Positions 7,342 to 16,441 are shown, counted from the first letter of the stretch. The stretch: DNA of 64,000 nucleotides from Ktedonobacteraceae bacterium (GCA_035653615.1 DASRBN010000001.1:1-64000); one strand, 5' to 3'. The notes: generated by a model from the letters alone, not told the origin. Program-made: numbers and translations.

Positions 7342-7391
7342 TTTGTCCATCTTCTGGGAATCACCGGGATACACCTACGGAGAATACCAAC

Positions 7392-8441
7392 ATGCAAGAA
7401 GAAACGTACTGGCAGGCAGTAATGACGCGCGACAGCAGCTCAAACGGAACCTTTGTCTATGGTGTGCGTTCTACCGGCGTCTACTGCAACCCATCATGCC
7501 CTTCGCGACGCCCTAAACGCGAGCAGGTGGTCTTCTTCCCGTTGCCTGAAGCGGCGGAACAGGCCGGATTCCGACCATGCCGGCGCTGCCACCCACAAGA
7601 AAAGGGAGCCAACGATCCGCAGGTCGAGCTGGTGCGTGAGGCCTGCCGCTATATCGAGCACCATCTTGAAAACCCGCCTGACCTGAGCGAGTTGAGCGAG
7701 CATGTACATGTAAGCCCGTTCCATTTGCAGCGCGTCTTCAAGCGCGTCATGGGCATTTCGCCTCGCCAGTATGCCGAAGCGTACCGGCTAGGGCAGTTCA
7801 AGGTACAACTGAAGGAGGGAGAATCGGTGACAAACGCACTGTATGATGCAGGATATGGTTCCAGCAGCCGTCTTTATGAGCGCGTGCCCTCGCAACTGGG
7901 CATGACGCCAACGGCTTATAGGCGCGGTGGACTCGGCATGCACATTTCCTATACTATCGTGGACAGCCCGCTGGGGCGCCTGCTGGTGGCCGCGACAGAA
8001 AAAGGCATCTGCCATATCAGCATGGGCGACTCCGATGCCACGCTCGAAGCCACGTTGTTCAAGGAATACCCTGCAGCCGAGATTACGCGCAACGATGATA
8101 GTTTGCATGAGTGGGTTACCGCGCTTTTGAGCCACCTGAATGGCGAGCAGCCGCACCTCGATCTGCCCCTGGATATTCAGGCCACGGCCTTTCAATGGCG
8201 CGTCTGGCAGGCATTACAGGCCATTCCCTACGGCGATACACGCTCTTACAGCGAAGTGGCCCGCACGATTGGCGCTCCCAAAGCCGCTCGCGCCGTGGCC
8301 CGTGCCTGCGCTACCAACCCTGTCCCACTGGTGATCCCCTGCCACCGCGTCGTGCGTGAGGACGGCAGTTCCGGCGGCTATCGCTACGGAGCAGAGCGCA
8401 AGCAGCAATTATTGGAGCAGGAAGCGAGAGGAGGCCGGTAA
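7392..8441 (+). CDS. ada: Bifunctional DNA alkylation repair/transcription activator Ada
   Basis: A 349-residue Ada. It transfers methyl groups from methylphosphotriesters and from O6-methylguanine/O4-methylthymine to its own cysteines and then activates alkylation-response genes. Domain order: N-terminal zinc domain with C32, C36, C62, C65 (VYCNPSCPSR, PCRRCHP), where C32 is the expected phosphotriester acceptor; AraC-type helix-turn-helix (~85-180); Ogt-like C-terminal domain (~185-345) with active-site PCHR in VIPCHRVVR. ATG 7392 is chosen because the Ada homology begins there; the frame upstream is made of the palindrome. The gene is not in an operon. Confidence 0.93.
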   Translation: MQEETYWQAVMTRDSSSNGTFVYGVRSTGVYCNPSCPSRRPKREQVVFFPLPEAAEQAGFRPCRRCHPQEKGANDPQVELVREACRYIEHHLENPPDLSELSEHVHVSPFHLQRVFKRVMGISPRQYAEAYRLGQFKVQLKEGESVTNALYDAGYGSSSRLYERVPSQLGMTPTAYRRGGLGMHISYTIVDSPLGRLLVAATEKGICHISMGDSDATLEATLFKEYPAAEITRNDDSLHEWVTALLSHLNGEQPHLDLPLDIQATAFQWRVWQALQAIPYGDTRSYSEVARTIGAPKAARAVARACATNPVPLVIPCHRVVREDGSSGGYRYGAERKQQLLEQEARGGR

Positions 8442-8480
8442 ATCGGGGGTAAAGAAGAGGATGCCATACTGTGCAGGATG

Positions 8481-8598
8481 CGGAGGCCGATCAATCGGCG
8501 CTGTGTACGGTATGCCTGTCCCCCAGACAGGACTGCCCGGCCCCTACGGCCCGTAGGCCCCGATTTATCGCGGGCATCGCCGATTGATCGGCCTCCGG
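8481..8598. repeat. GGCCGAT-ATCGGCC repeat family, copy 1
   Basis: A 118-bp inverted repeat with outer arms CGGAGGCCGATCAATCGGCG and its near complement, and an inner palindrome around CCCCAGACAGGACTGCC. Related copies are at 39113, 44736, 50701 and, inside a gene, 60471. It lies just after ada. Confidence 0.75.
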
Positions 8599-8764
8599 AC
8601 GAGGCGTCCACAGCCTTATATAGGCCAAGTTCCCCTTTTTATTGCCTGATTGGATGTAGTGTTTACATCAATACTCTGCTACTATACAAAGGGAAGTGAG
8701 TATCGTTGTTTTTTCAATCCTGCGACTACTCCCACCAGCAGCCGCATAAGCAAGGGAGGGCATC

Positions 8765-8896
8765 ATGGAAATGCTCATTTTGCTCGTTCTCGTGATTGTA
8801 TTCGATGTAGTAGCTCTGCGGTGGGGCTTCGACAGCGCCGATGGCCTCAATAGTCCTGAATGGCTGCGCAGGCAGCTCTGGTATGGATTTCATTAA
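8765..8896 (+). CDS. 43-residue small membrane protein
   Basis: ATG 8765 is preceded by GGGAGGG and opens a 43-codon frame. The start MEMLILLVLVIVFDVVALR is a membrane segment, followed by WGFDSADGLNSPEWLRRQLWYG, a short Trp-rich polar tail. The clean start signal, the sharp hydrophobic/polar division and the WGFDS-DG-SPEW pattern make this a likely real gene. Function unknown; it is likely a single-pass inner-membrane protein. Confidence 0.6.
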   Translation: MEMLILLVLVIVFDVVALRWGFDSADGLNSPEWLRRQLWYGFH

Positions 8897-8973
8897 TGTA
8901 TGCCGTTGAAAACATTACAAAAACAAGCAATTCGGGCCAGGGATTCTGGTATCCGCACTAGACAGGAATGTAG

Positions 8974-9921
8974 ATGAACGATAGCTATTCCGGGAAAGCA
9001 GTGCAAGATGAAGTGGTAAGCGTAGATGCGAATAATGAGAAAGTTGCCTCTAAAACTTCTGCCAGCAGTCGCTTAGGGATACTGTTTGCTCTATCCGCGC
9101 TGTATGTCCTCTGGGGCGGCACGTACCTGGCAATGCGTATCGCGCTGCGAAGCTTCCCGCCATTTCTGCTGTCTGGAATACGCTTCCTGATCGCGGGCTC
9201 GATCCTGTACGTATTCCTGCGCGCTCGCGGCGGAGAAACGCCCACACGCAAGCAATGGGTTGGAGCGGCCCTGGTTGGCCTACTGTTGCTGGTCGGCGGC
9301 AATGGCGGTGTGGTTTTTGCCGAGCAATGGGTGGCATCGGGTTTAGCATCGCTGGGCATCGCGGCGGTTCCGCTGTGGGCGGCGCTCTTCTCCGGGCTAT
9401 TCGGACGCTGGCCCAATCGCAAAGAATGGTTGGGTCTCGGCATAGGCTTCATCGGCGTGGTGCTGCTGAACCTGGAAAACGGCTTCTCGGCCAATCCATT
9501 AGGCGCGATTGCGCTCCTGATAGCCCCTATAAGCTGGGCCTTTGGCTCTATCTGGAGCTCGCGCCTGCCACTTCCTAAAGGGTTAATGGCCAGCGCAGCC
9601 CAGATGCTGGCCGGCGGGTTGGCGCTGGTTATCCTGGGCCTATCATTGGGAGAGCGGGTGACGAGCGCCCCTGCTGCCGGGCCGGTATGGGCGATGCTCT
9701 TCCTGATCTTCGGTGGCTCCTTGATCGCCTACAGCGCCTACGGATACCTGCTGACCCATGTACGACCGGCCCTGGCAACCAGCTACGCCTACGTCAATCC
9801 TGCCGTGGCAGTCGGTCTGGGCGCACTTTTTGCCGGAGAAAAGCTCACGCCCGTGGGGTTTGTAGCAATGCTTGCGATTCTGACCGGTGTGTGCCTGCTC
9901 TCGCTTGTGCGGCAACACTAA
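8974..9921 (+). CDS. EamA/DMT-superfamily transporter
   Basis: A 315-residue inner-membrane protein with ten hydrophobic segments forming two EamA repeats (ALYVLWGGTYLAMRIALRSFPP at ~43-64, and the second repeat from ~180). The WGGTYLAMR motif and overall length fit the YedA-like drug/metabolite exporter group, which moves small metabolites or amino acids out of the cell. The N-terminal ~30 residues are hydrophilic. It converges with ychF with a 7-bp gap. The substrate cannot be told from sequence. Confidence 0.85.
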   Translation: MNDSYSGKAVQDEVVSVDANNEKVASKTSASSRLGILFALSALYVLWGGTYLAMRIALRSFPPFLLSGIRFLIAGSILYVFLRARGGETPTRKQWVGAALVGLLLLVGGNGGVVFAEQWVASGLASLGIAAVPLWAALFSGLFGRWPNRKEWLGLGIGFIGVVLLNLENGFSANPLGAIALLIAPISWAFGSIWSSRLPLPKGLMASAAQMLAGGLALVILGLSLGERVTSAPAAGPVWAMLFLIFGGSLIAYSAYGYLLTHVRPALATSYAYVNPAVAVGLGALFAGEKLTPVGFVAMLAILTGVCLLSLVRQH

Positions 9922-9928
9922 CCGTAAT

Positions 9929-11104
9929 TCATTTCCCCACGTTAAAGCGGAAATGCGCGATATCACCGTCCTGGATCACGTAGTCTTTTCCTTCGAGGCG
10001 TTGCAGGCCTTTTTTGGCAGCGGCCGCGAAGGAGCCGCAGGCCATAAAGTCTTCAAAGCGCGTCACCTCGGCGCGAATGAAGCCGCGCTCGATATCGGAG
10101 TGAATTTTGCCCGCCGCCTCTGGCGCCTTTGCGCCTTTCGTGACCGTCCAGGCGCGCACTTCGTCCTCACCGGCAGTGAGAAAGGTGATCAGGTTGAGCA
10201 GGCGATAGCCAACCTGGATCACGCGGTCAGCCCCCAGTTTGGGCAGACCCAACGCTTCCAGGTACTCGGCGGCATCCTCTTCTGGCAGCTCGGCCAGTTC
10301 CGCTTCCAGGCGTGCTGAGACGGCAACGACCTCGGACCCCTCGTCTTTTGCGCGCCTGGCAATCTTCGCGATGCCTTTCAGTTCGCCCTCGAGCGTTGCC
10401 TCGTCCACATCCTCGCCGGCAGCGATGCGTTCCAGCAAATCGTTGGCCGCTCCCAGCACATCTTCGCTTACATTCAAGACATACATACGCGGCTTGAGCG
10501 TGAGCAGGAAGAGTTCGTCCAGCACGGCGCGGTCTTGCGGCAGCAGCTCGACCTGGCTTACAGGCCGTAGATCTTCCAGTGCCTCTTGCAGCAGGTGCAG
10601 GATCGCCAGTTCTTGCTGGTATTTTTTCTCTCCTGATTTGGCGGCTTTGGTTGTGCGCTCGATGCGCTTCTCGACGGTGGCAAGGTCGGTCAGCGCCAGT
10701 TCAGCGTTCAGGCTGTCCAGGTCACGATTGGGATCGATATCGTTATAGGGATGTGGGACGTTGCTATTCTCAAAGGTGCGAAGCACAATCGCCAGGGCAT
10801 CGGCATTGCGAATATGCCCCAAAAATTCCGCGCTCAACCCCTGCCTCTTCTCGCCGCTATCGTGTTTTGCCTGCCCTATACCGGCCACATCCACAAAGTC
10901 AACCGTGGCATAGGTGACCTTTTTGGGATGAAAAATCTCTGCCAGCGGCTGCAAGCGAGGGTCTGGCACCTGTACAACGGCATGATTTGCCTGTACGGTA
11001 CTGGTTGCGTAGCCGCTGATGGGCGCGCCCGCCTTCGTTAAAGCATTGAAGAGCGTCGTTTTACCGCTCTGTGGTAAACCTATTATTCCTATTGTTAGAG
11101 CCAT
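9929..11104 (-). CDS. ychF: Obg-like P-loop NTPase YchF
   Basis: A 391-residue YchF-family protein, a ribosome-associated ATPase linked to translation and oxidative-stress control. G1 is GLPQSGKTTLFNALTKAG (a slight change from the common GLPNVGKST), G3 is DFVDVAGIGQAKHDSGEKRQG, a coiled-coil insert lies at ~130-200, and a C-terminal TGS domain (~295-390) ends in QDGDIAHFRFNV. The length is typical. Start chosen at ATG 11104 with AGAGGAT upstream. It is not in an operon. Confidence 0.92.
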   Translation of the reverse strand: MALTIGIIGLPQSGKTTLFNALTKAGAPISGYATSTVQANHAVVQVPDPRLQPLAEIFHPKKVTYATVDFVDVAGIGQAKHDSGEKRQGLSAEFLGHIRNADALAIVLRTFENSNVPHPYNDIDPNRDLDSLNAELALTDLATVEKRIERTTKAAKSGEKKYQQELAILHLLQEALEDLRPVSQVELLPQDRAVLDELFLLTLKPRMYVLNVSEDVLGAANDLLERIAAGEDVDEATLEGELKGIAKIARRAKDEGSEVVAVSARLEAELAELPEEDAAEYLEALGLPKLGADRVIQVGYRLLNLITFLTAGEDEVRAWTVTKGAKAPEAAGKIHSDIERGFIRAEVTRFEDFMACGSFAAAAKKGLQRLEGKDYVIQDGDIAHFRFNVGK

Positions 11105-11207
11105 ATGAGATCCTCTCTATAATATGGGCGATGGACAGATGAAACCCATGGTAATTCCCAGCAGTTCCCAGAATGCAGGGAGCTTGTGGTCTCTCAGGAG
11201 TGCAGAC

Positions 11208-11295
11208 GGGATTCTTCGTTGCACTCAGAATGACATGCCTCGGACACACCCGGGTGTGTCCGGGGCATGTCATTCTGAGTGCAACGAAGAATCCC
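11208..11295. repeat. Large palindrome, GATTCTTCGC family, copy 2
   Basis: An 88-bp palindrome centred on CCCGGG with arms GGGATTCTTCG and complement, and an inner TCAGAATGACATGCC pair. The arms vary (TTGCAC for GGTGCT) with matching changes on both sides, which suggests that pairing itself is kept. Confidence 0.85.
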
Positions 11296-11325
11296 TGGCC
11301 AGCTTATAGATAATCACCAGTGCAC

Positions 11326-11416
11326 CAGGGCTATTGAAAAGTCGAGAGAACGAGCTTGATTTTGTCGGAGCGCCTTCTAAAGTTGACCTCACTGACTCGA
11401 CTTTTAAATAGCTCTG
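11326..11416 (+). mobile_element. 91-bp MITE, copy 2, with near-perfect target duplication
   Basis: The same element as at 3070-3161 in the same orientation, about 95 percent identical by eye; the right terminal repeat has a few changes (TTTAAATAGCTCTG). Flanking direct repeats are CCAGTGCAC (11317-11325) and CCAGTGCAA (11417-11425), eight of nine identical. The decayed right end and duplication suggest an older insertion than copy 1. Confidence 0.8.
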
Positions 11417-11507
11417 CCAGTGCAAACTCGCACTTGACGTTATCTGAGCAAAGCCATACAATATGTTTGATTATACAGCGTTTCCCATGAACCGGAGGTA
11501 ACTTTCT

Positions 11508-11738
11508 ATGCCATTGTACGAGTATCGTTGCTCGGACTGCAAATCTAAATTTGAATTGCTGGTCAGTCACCAGCATGCCGATGATGTTGTATGCACGAAG
11601 TGCCACAGCGAAAAGGTACGCCGTTTGCTCTCGGTCTTCGCCCTCAGCACCAATAGCGAGGACGGCGGCTATGACGATATGAGCGACTCTATGGGTGGAA
11701 GTTGTGCTTGTGGCAATGGCAGCTGCGGCTGCAACTAG
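11508..11738 (+). CDS. FmdB-family zinc-ribbon protein
   Basis: A 76-residue protein starting MPLYEYRCSDCKSKFE, the diagnostic FmdB/CxxC start, with a second CTKCHSEKVRR pair completing a zinc ribbon (~8-41). The tail is Gly/Ser/Cys-rich (GGSCACGNGSCGCN), common in this family. GGAGG lies 8 nt before ATG 11508. FmdB proteins are thought to be regulatory, but their role is poorly defined. It precedes a membrane-protein gene by 15 bp and may be cotranscribed with it. Confidence 0.88.
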   Translation: MPLYEYRCSDCKSKFELLVSHQHADDVVCTKCHSEKVRRLLSVFALSTNSEDGGYDDMSDSMGGSCACGNGSCGCN

Positions 11739-11753
11739 CCAGGTTAGACGAAT

Positions 11754-12263
11754 ATGTTCAATAAAACGTCCTACCGGCGTGGCGTGATAGAGGGCGTTGT
11801 TCTCTACACGCTGGGCCGTCTTGGCGCATTGATTACACCAGCATTCTTCCCCGGCTGGCTATTTATTATAATGCCCCTGATCTTCCTATTATTCCAATAT
11901 CTGCTCGCGCCCCTATGGGCTACGCGCCGCATTCAATCTGTGAAACGCGAGCGCCTCAGCAAGCGTTTCTGGCTGCTCGGCCCGCGCATGGCGGCCATCT
12001 GCTTCGCCATCGACCTGTTCATCACCCTGACCATAGGCACAGCCCTCAACACCTTTACCGAAGTCCAGCATGGCCCGGCTCTGTGGCGCTTCTTCCAGAG
12101 TGGCGCGAATCACCTGAGCCTCGCCGATTTCGGCCTCTACGAACTGAAGAGCGCGGCCCTGCTCCTGTCTTTCTTCACGCTGACGGTGGTGTGTACACGC
12201 CTGGCGCAGGGTGGCTTTTTGAGATTCACGATGCCGGCGGGGGGAAATCGGGTGACGCTGTAA
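11754..12263 (+). CDS. Membrane protein of unknown function
   Basis: A 169-residue protein with four probable membrane segments (~10-30, ~35-55, ~75-97, ~135-155) and a basic loop RRIQSVKRERLSKRF after the second. It resembles RDD-like or small integral membrane proteins in outline, but I do not recognise the family. It follows fmdB by 15 bp on the same strand. Confidence 0.65.
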   Translation: MFNKTSYRRGVIEGVVLYTLGRLGALITPAFFPGWLFIIMPLIFLLFQYLLAPLWATRRIQSVKRERLSKRFWLLGPRMAAICFAIDLFITLTIGTALNTFTEVQHGPALWRFFQSGANHLSLADFGLYELKSAALLLSFFTLTVVCTRLAQGGFLRFTMPAGGNRVTL

Positions 12264-12505
12264 TCCGAAACGTTCTGCTAACACTTGAACGGAGAGCCCC
12301 TGTCCTTCCCAAATTCCAAACAGGGCTAACTATGGGCGATAATCAGCTAGTTTTTCCGCATTTTTCCCGATGCGCTGTATCTCTATAGTAGATTGGTCAG
12401 ATTGTTTTGCTGCGCCCGTTAATAACATGGGTATGTTTTTGGCTCACTCCATAATCTGATTGGCTAGAAGGAGCGGTAAAGAGCCAGATGAAATTACCAG
12501 CATGT

Positions 12506-12511
12506 TATAAT
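12506..12511 (+). promoter_or_regulatory. -10 element upstream of the N4/N6 methyltransferase
   Basis: TATAAT within GTTATAATATG, 49 bp before the ATG at 12560; no good -35 is seen at the usual distance. The rest of the 296-bp gap from 12264 shows no gene, only a short dyad near 12290-12325 (CCCTGT...ACAGGG). Confidence 0.4.
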
Positions 12512-12559
12512 ATGAGGGTGTCTAAGCCATTTCAAATGAGAATAGACAAGAGGAATTCT

Positions 12560-13556
12560 ATGAGTAATGATCAAGTTTGGCGAACACAAATCTTGCAGGG
12601 TGATTGTCTGGATATTTTGCCTCAACTACCCTTCGAACTCCGTTGACCTGATAGTAACTTCTCCACCCTATGCTGATCAACGTAAGGATACATACGGTGG
12701 TGTACATCCAGACCGATATGTTGAATGGTTTCTTCCTATTGCCGCCGAGTTGAAAAGAGTATTGAAACCGAGGGGGTCTTTCATTCTCAATATCAAAGAG
12801 CGGGTAGTGGATGGTGAACGACACACCTATGTACTTGAACTGATTGTGGCTTTACGCAAACAAGGATGGTTATGGACAGAGGAATACATATGGCACAAAC
12901 GAAATAGCTATCCTGGTAAGTGGCCTAATCGTTTTCGTGATGCCTGGGAGCGTTGTCTCCATTTCACTAAAGAAAAACATTTTGCGATGTATCAAGATGC
13001 AGTACGGGTTCCAATGGGTGATTGGAGCCAGTCACGCCTGCGGAATCTTAGTGAAACAGATAGGCGACGCGATAACTCGCGTGTGCAAAGTGGGTTTGGT
13101 AAGAAGATTGAAAACTGGGTTGGCCGTGAGCTAGCTTATCCAGATAATGTATTGTATCTAGCTACAGAATGTAGCAACCGTGGCCATAGTGCAACTTTTC
13201 CTGTCGAGTTGCCATCATGGTTTATCAAGCTATTTACTCAACCCGGTGATGTAGTCCTTGATCCTTTTCTCGGCTCTGGGACAACTGCTGTTGCCGCTAG
13301 ACAACTCGGTAGGCATTGTATTGGAATCGAAATAGATCCCAAATATATTCAAATTGCTAATCAGCGATTGGATGCTATGCAACTACCTATTCCTCTATTT
13401 GGTGGGGAGAGCGATGAGGAAACACCTATTTCTTCTGAGGGAACCCAGCTTGCTAGCCAACCTGGTGATTCCTTATTTAGAACAGATAATGAAATAGAGG
13501 ATAATGAATATTATGAATCCGTCGGGACAGGCGTTTTGGGAAGAAATTACAGGTGA
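12560..13556 (+). pseudogene. Beta-class N4/N6 DNA methyltransferase with a frameshift
   Basis: A site-specific DNA methyltransferase with the catalytic motif IV first (DLIVTSPPYADQR) and the AdoMet motif last (VLDPFLGSGTTAVAARQLG, then GIEIDPKYI), the beta-class order. It modifies an exocyclic amino group of cytosine or adenine. ATG 12560 (GAGG upstream) opens a family-like N-terminus MSNDQVWRTQILQGDCLDIL, but one extra C in the CCC at 12629-12631 moves the frame; the rest is in the other frame. Translation from ATG 12567 in that second frame would give a full-length protein with ~24 scrambled residues. Its likely endonuclease partner starts at 13504. Either a real lesion or a homopolymer error. 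Confidence 0.8.
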
Positions 13557-13839
13557 TCCCGATTTTTACATCAAGCTGATAAACCTCATGCGTGACTACC
13601 CCACACAGCATCGCATTGAATTTGAGAAAGAGTGGGCTAAAGCACTGAATAGATTTGAGCTAGACTTTCTCAACAACTTTGGCAATCCGGATGGTAGCAT
13701 AGATTGGGAAAAGTTGCTGCGCTTCAACAGCGGAAAAGAAAAAATTCCCTGGGTATCTAAAGTCGTCCCGGTAAGCATCATAGAAGTGGAAGACGATAAC
13801 AACATAGAGGATTACGAGGACGAAGAACAACCACTCTGA
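13504..13839 (+). CDS. Small protein coupled to the methyltransferase, possible endonuclease fragment
   Basis: A 111-residue frame overlapping the methyltransferase end by 53 nt, with ATGs at 13504 and 13513. The sequence FWEEITGDPDFYIKLINLM, then DFLNNFGNPDGSIDWEKLLRFNSG, resembles a segment I associate with type II endonucleases that follow this methyltransferase type, but it lacks a visible catalytic PD-(D/E)XK core and has an acidic tail. It may be a subunit, a truncated enzyme or a control protein. Confidence 0.45.
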   Translation: MNIMNPSGQAFWEEITGDPDFYIKLINLMRDYPTQHRIEFEKEWAKALNRFELDFLNNFGNPDGSIDWEKLLRFNSGKEKIPWVSKVVPVSIIEVEDDNNIEDYEDEEQPL

Positions 13840-13980
13840 AGCCTGTTTGCTTCCTCTTACGTGCAATAAGCAGAAGCGGATGCGGTATTCGACTGGAGCC
13901 AACGGCGTCTCCAATCAATGCTGCATCCTACAAGGTATTATTTGAAAAGCCGTGCAACGCACGGAGGAAAGGGAGTCAAC

Positions 13981-14355
13981 TTGGAGAACCTTACCACTCG
14001 CTCTCGTCCATTGGGTATCACCATTATCGCTATTATTATGGCAATACAGGGTATTCTCGGCATTATCGCCGGAATCACCCTATTAGCAGGATCAGCTAGC
14101 GGAGGCCTGTTTGCCGCTGGTATAATCACCCTGGTGCTGGGAGTCCTCTACCTGATCCTGGCCTGGGGATTATGGACATTACAAACCTGGGCATTCTGGG
14201 CCACAGTGATACTCGAAGTAATCGCGCTGCTCGATGGCATATTCGCTCTGGGACAAAGCGGCTTCTTCTCAGGTATCGTCAATGTAGTACTTGCCCTGGT
14301 GATCCTGATCTACCTGTTCGCTGACCGCAACGTGCGCGCAGCATTCCGCACGTGA
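13981..14355 (+). CDS. Small four-helix membrane protein
   Basis: A 124-residue protein from TTG 13981, which has AAAGGGAG 5 nt upstream; an upstream in-frame ATG at 13918 adds an unlikely basic stretch. It has four hydrophobic segments (ITIIAIIMAIQGILGIIAGI, the Gly-rich second, a Trp-rich third around LAWGLWTLQTWAFWATVIL, and a last one before FADRNVRAAF). It resembles DUF2127-like or other integral membrane proteins with the closing VRAAF; function unknown. Confidence 0.65.
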   Translation: MENLTTRSRPLGITIIAIIMAIQGILGIIAGITLLAGSASGGLFAAGIITLVLGVLYLILAWGLWTLQTWAFWATVILEVIALLDGIFALGQSGFFSGIVNVVLALVILIYLFADRNVRAAFRT

Positions 14356-14363
14356 TAAGCGAT

Positions 14364-14431
14364 AGCCGAGCAAGGACAGGCAAGAGGCCGTCACGCCAGC
14401 GTGACGGCCTCTTGCCTGTCCTTGCTCGGCT
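14364..14431. terminator. Bidirectional terminator, 33-bp stem
   Basis: AGCCGAGCAAGGACAGGCAA and on to the centre at ~14397 is fully complementary to the second half ending TTGCTCGGCT at 14431, followed by TATTT. It lies between converging genes and shares its right end with the stop region of the minus-strand gene, so it probably ends transcription from both sides. Confidence 0.8.
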
Positions 14432-14434
14432 TAT

Positions 14435-16441
14435 TTAAGAGACTTTTGATTCTGCCTTTTCCTCTTCCTGCTCAACTGCCACTAACGGCCTTGTTTCCTG
14501 GTGCTGGATGAGACGAATTTCGTTCTCGAAGATGTGGCGCAGGATGGCTACCGAACAGGCGTAGGTCGAGTCCATGCCGAAGTATGACAGGCTGCCGGCG
14601 CCAAGATTCTTGCCGCGCGTGTATGGCGTATCCGAGGCGTAGTGGAGAATGCCCAGTTCGTAGGGCAGGCGCGCGAAGTTGATGTTCTCGCCCACGGGAT
14701 AGCGCGTCAGGTATTGATCTTCGTAGACCGCGTTCAGGTAGGGGCCGCTCTCCATTTCGACCACCGTATAATTGGCGCGATAGTAGAAATCAAAGTACTG
14801 GCGATTTTGCAGGTAAGTGCCCTTGCCCGAGACGGCCTTCTGGTTATCCAGCACGGAGCCGTAGATCAGGTAAGGCTGCACATCCTGCGCGATAAAGCAG
14901 TTATCCAGCCAGTAGGTGTTCTGGCTATGCTCGTCCAGCACCACATTTGAGATCATGACATCGCCGATGCTGCCGTTGAGCGTGGCCGCTTTGCCCAGGA
15001 TATAGATGCCGCGTATCTGCGGGAGATTTTCCATAATTTCGCGCAGCATGCGATAGGCGGCCATCCCCAGGGGATAGTCGATATTGAGGATAATCGCCTG
15101 GCTCTTCGCCAGCGCGTCCATGCCAGACATGCGGCAACGCGGGTCAATCTCTACCGGGCGCAGCCGTGCCAGCTCGAACACCTGGGCGTCGATCTCCAGG
15201 CCGTGCCGCGCTCCAATGTACCAGATGCCGCGCTCCTGTTCTTCGCGCTGGCGATTGCGCGCGAATTCCTTGCCCGCCGGGGTACGTGCCCACTCGCGAG
15301 CAGTAAAGTACAGGAAATTTTGCCAGTTGCCGGGCACTATACCCTCTTGCAGTTTACGGCATTCCTCGGCCAGGTAGGGGTCTTCGTCGCTCAAGGCAAA
15401 TTTCGTCAACTCCTCTTCACGGCTCAGCAGGCTGCCCGACATCAGATTGACCAGGCTATGCGTATTGCTGGAGACGAAGTACACGGGCCGCTCCTGCAGG
15501 CCAAGCGTGTCAAGCAGTTTTTCGACCGGAGTCCACCATTCATGTGTGGCGCGTACATAACCGACATGCGAGCCGCCCAGCATACGCAGTGAGAAACTTT
15601 TACGCTGCCTGCCGATGATGAGTAGATTCTCCCACAGGTGATCGCCCCAGATGACTTCCAGGCGCTGCCAATCATCAACTGAAATGTGCAAACGTTGTCG
15701 TAGCACCTTGCTAATTTCAACAAACACCGGCGAGGTGCGGTCCATGCGTGTTTCGAGCAACTGCATCGTCGTGGGATCGTCATTGAGCAGGTAATACATT
15801 TTGTTCCATTCGATCTGGAACGCGACCAGGATGGGAACGATATCATCGGTATCGCTTACGCTAGCAACATAGACCGCCAGGGTCTCTTTCCCATCATAGA
15901 ACCATTTGCGGCGTCGCGCTGAAGCCGTAACGGCCTCCCAGCGATCGACATGGAATCCCTGGCGCAAAAACACCTGCTCCGACTGGCCCAGCAGCACCAG
16001 GTTGCAGTGAAGAATCGAAGCCGGCAGGCGCAAAACGCTGTAAATGAAGGCGGACATATCCGGATAGGGCGAGCGCGCATCTGGATGCAGGCTGGAATCG
16101 ATATTGTAATGAGCCTGCACCAGGGCTTTCAGACTGACTTCACCGGAACTGCGCAGCAGTGTGTTATACATGCGGATGTACAGGTCAACATCTCGTTTGC
16201 CGGCTTCGTGGCGTCCTTCCCCTTGCTCGAAGTAGACATCCGTAACCCGGCGCCTTTGCTCAAGGCTATCTCGATTATCAGTGCTATCAATGGTCTGCCC
16301 TGTTTCACCGCTATCGATATAAAATTCGTCGGTTGGTGGCTGCCCGTCAAATGAGTCAGGGGTATGATTTTGACGGACAGGCCGGTTATTTTTTCGTGGC
16401 ATACTGTCTTGCTTACCTCTTAACACTCTTGTGTTTTTCAT
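14435..16441 (-). CDS. 668-residue conserved protein with phosphorylase-like C-terminal domain
   Basis: The N-terminal ~65 residues are basic and polar and likely disordered. The middle is an alpha/beta region without known motifs. The C-terminal ~280 residues show nucleoside-phosphorylase-superfamily features: IRGIYILGKAATLNGSIGDV, NVVLDEHSQNTYW, and VVEMESGPYLNAVYE, the ME-S element that in purine and uridine phosphorylases contacts ribose. No signal peptide. The partner and substrate are unknown; nucleoside or base binding is inferred from these motifs. It lies alone between two terminators or converging genes. Confidence 0.65.
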   Translation of the reverse strand: MKNTRVLRGKQDSMPRKNNRPVRQNHTPDSFDGQPPTDEFYIDSGETGQTIDSTDNRDSLEQRRRVTDVYFEQGEGRHEAGKRDVDLYIRMYNTLLRSSGEVSLKALVQAHYNIDSSLHPDARSPYPDMSAFIYSVLRLPASILHCNLVLLGQSEQVFLRQGFHVDRWEAVTASARRRKWFYDGKETLAVYVASVSDTDDIVPILVAFQIEWNKMYYLLNDDPTTMQLLETRMDRTSPVFVEISKVLRQRLHISVDDWQRLEVIWGDHLWENLLIIGRQRKSFSLRMLGGSHVGYVRATHEWWTPVEKLLDTLGLQERPVYFVSSNTHSLVNLMSGSLLSREEELTKFALSDEDPYLAEECRKLQEGIVPGNWQNFLYFTAREWARTPAGKEFARNRQREEQERGIWYIGARHGLEIDAQVFELARLRPVEIDPRCRMSGMDALAKSQAIILNIDYPLGMAAYRMLREIMENLPQIRGIYILGKAATLNGSIGDVMISNVVLDEHSQNTYWLDNCFIAQDVQPYLIYGSVLDNQKAVSGKGTYLQNRQYFDFYYRANYTVVEMESGPYLNAVYEDQYLTRYPVGENINFARLPYELGILHYASDTPYTRGKNLGAGSLSYFGMDSTYACSVAILRHIFENEIRLIQHQETRPLVAVEQEEEKAESKVS

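Noticed and set aside
7185-7391. N-terminal extension of Ada
   Set aside because: The added residues are the translation of the large palindrome; Ada similarity begins at ATG 7392.
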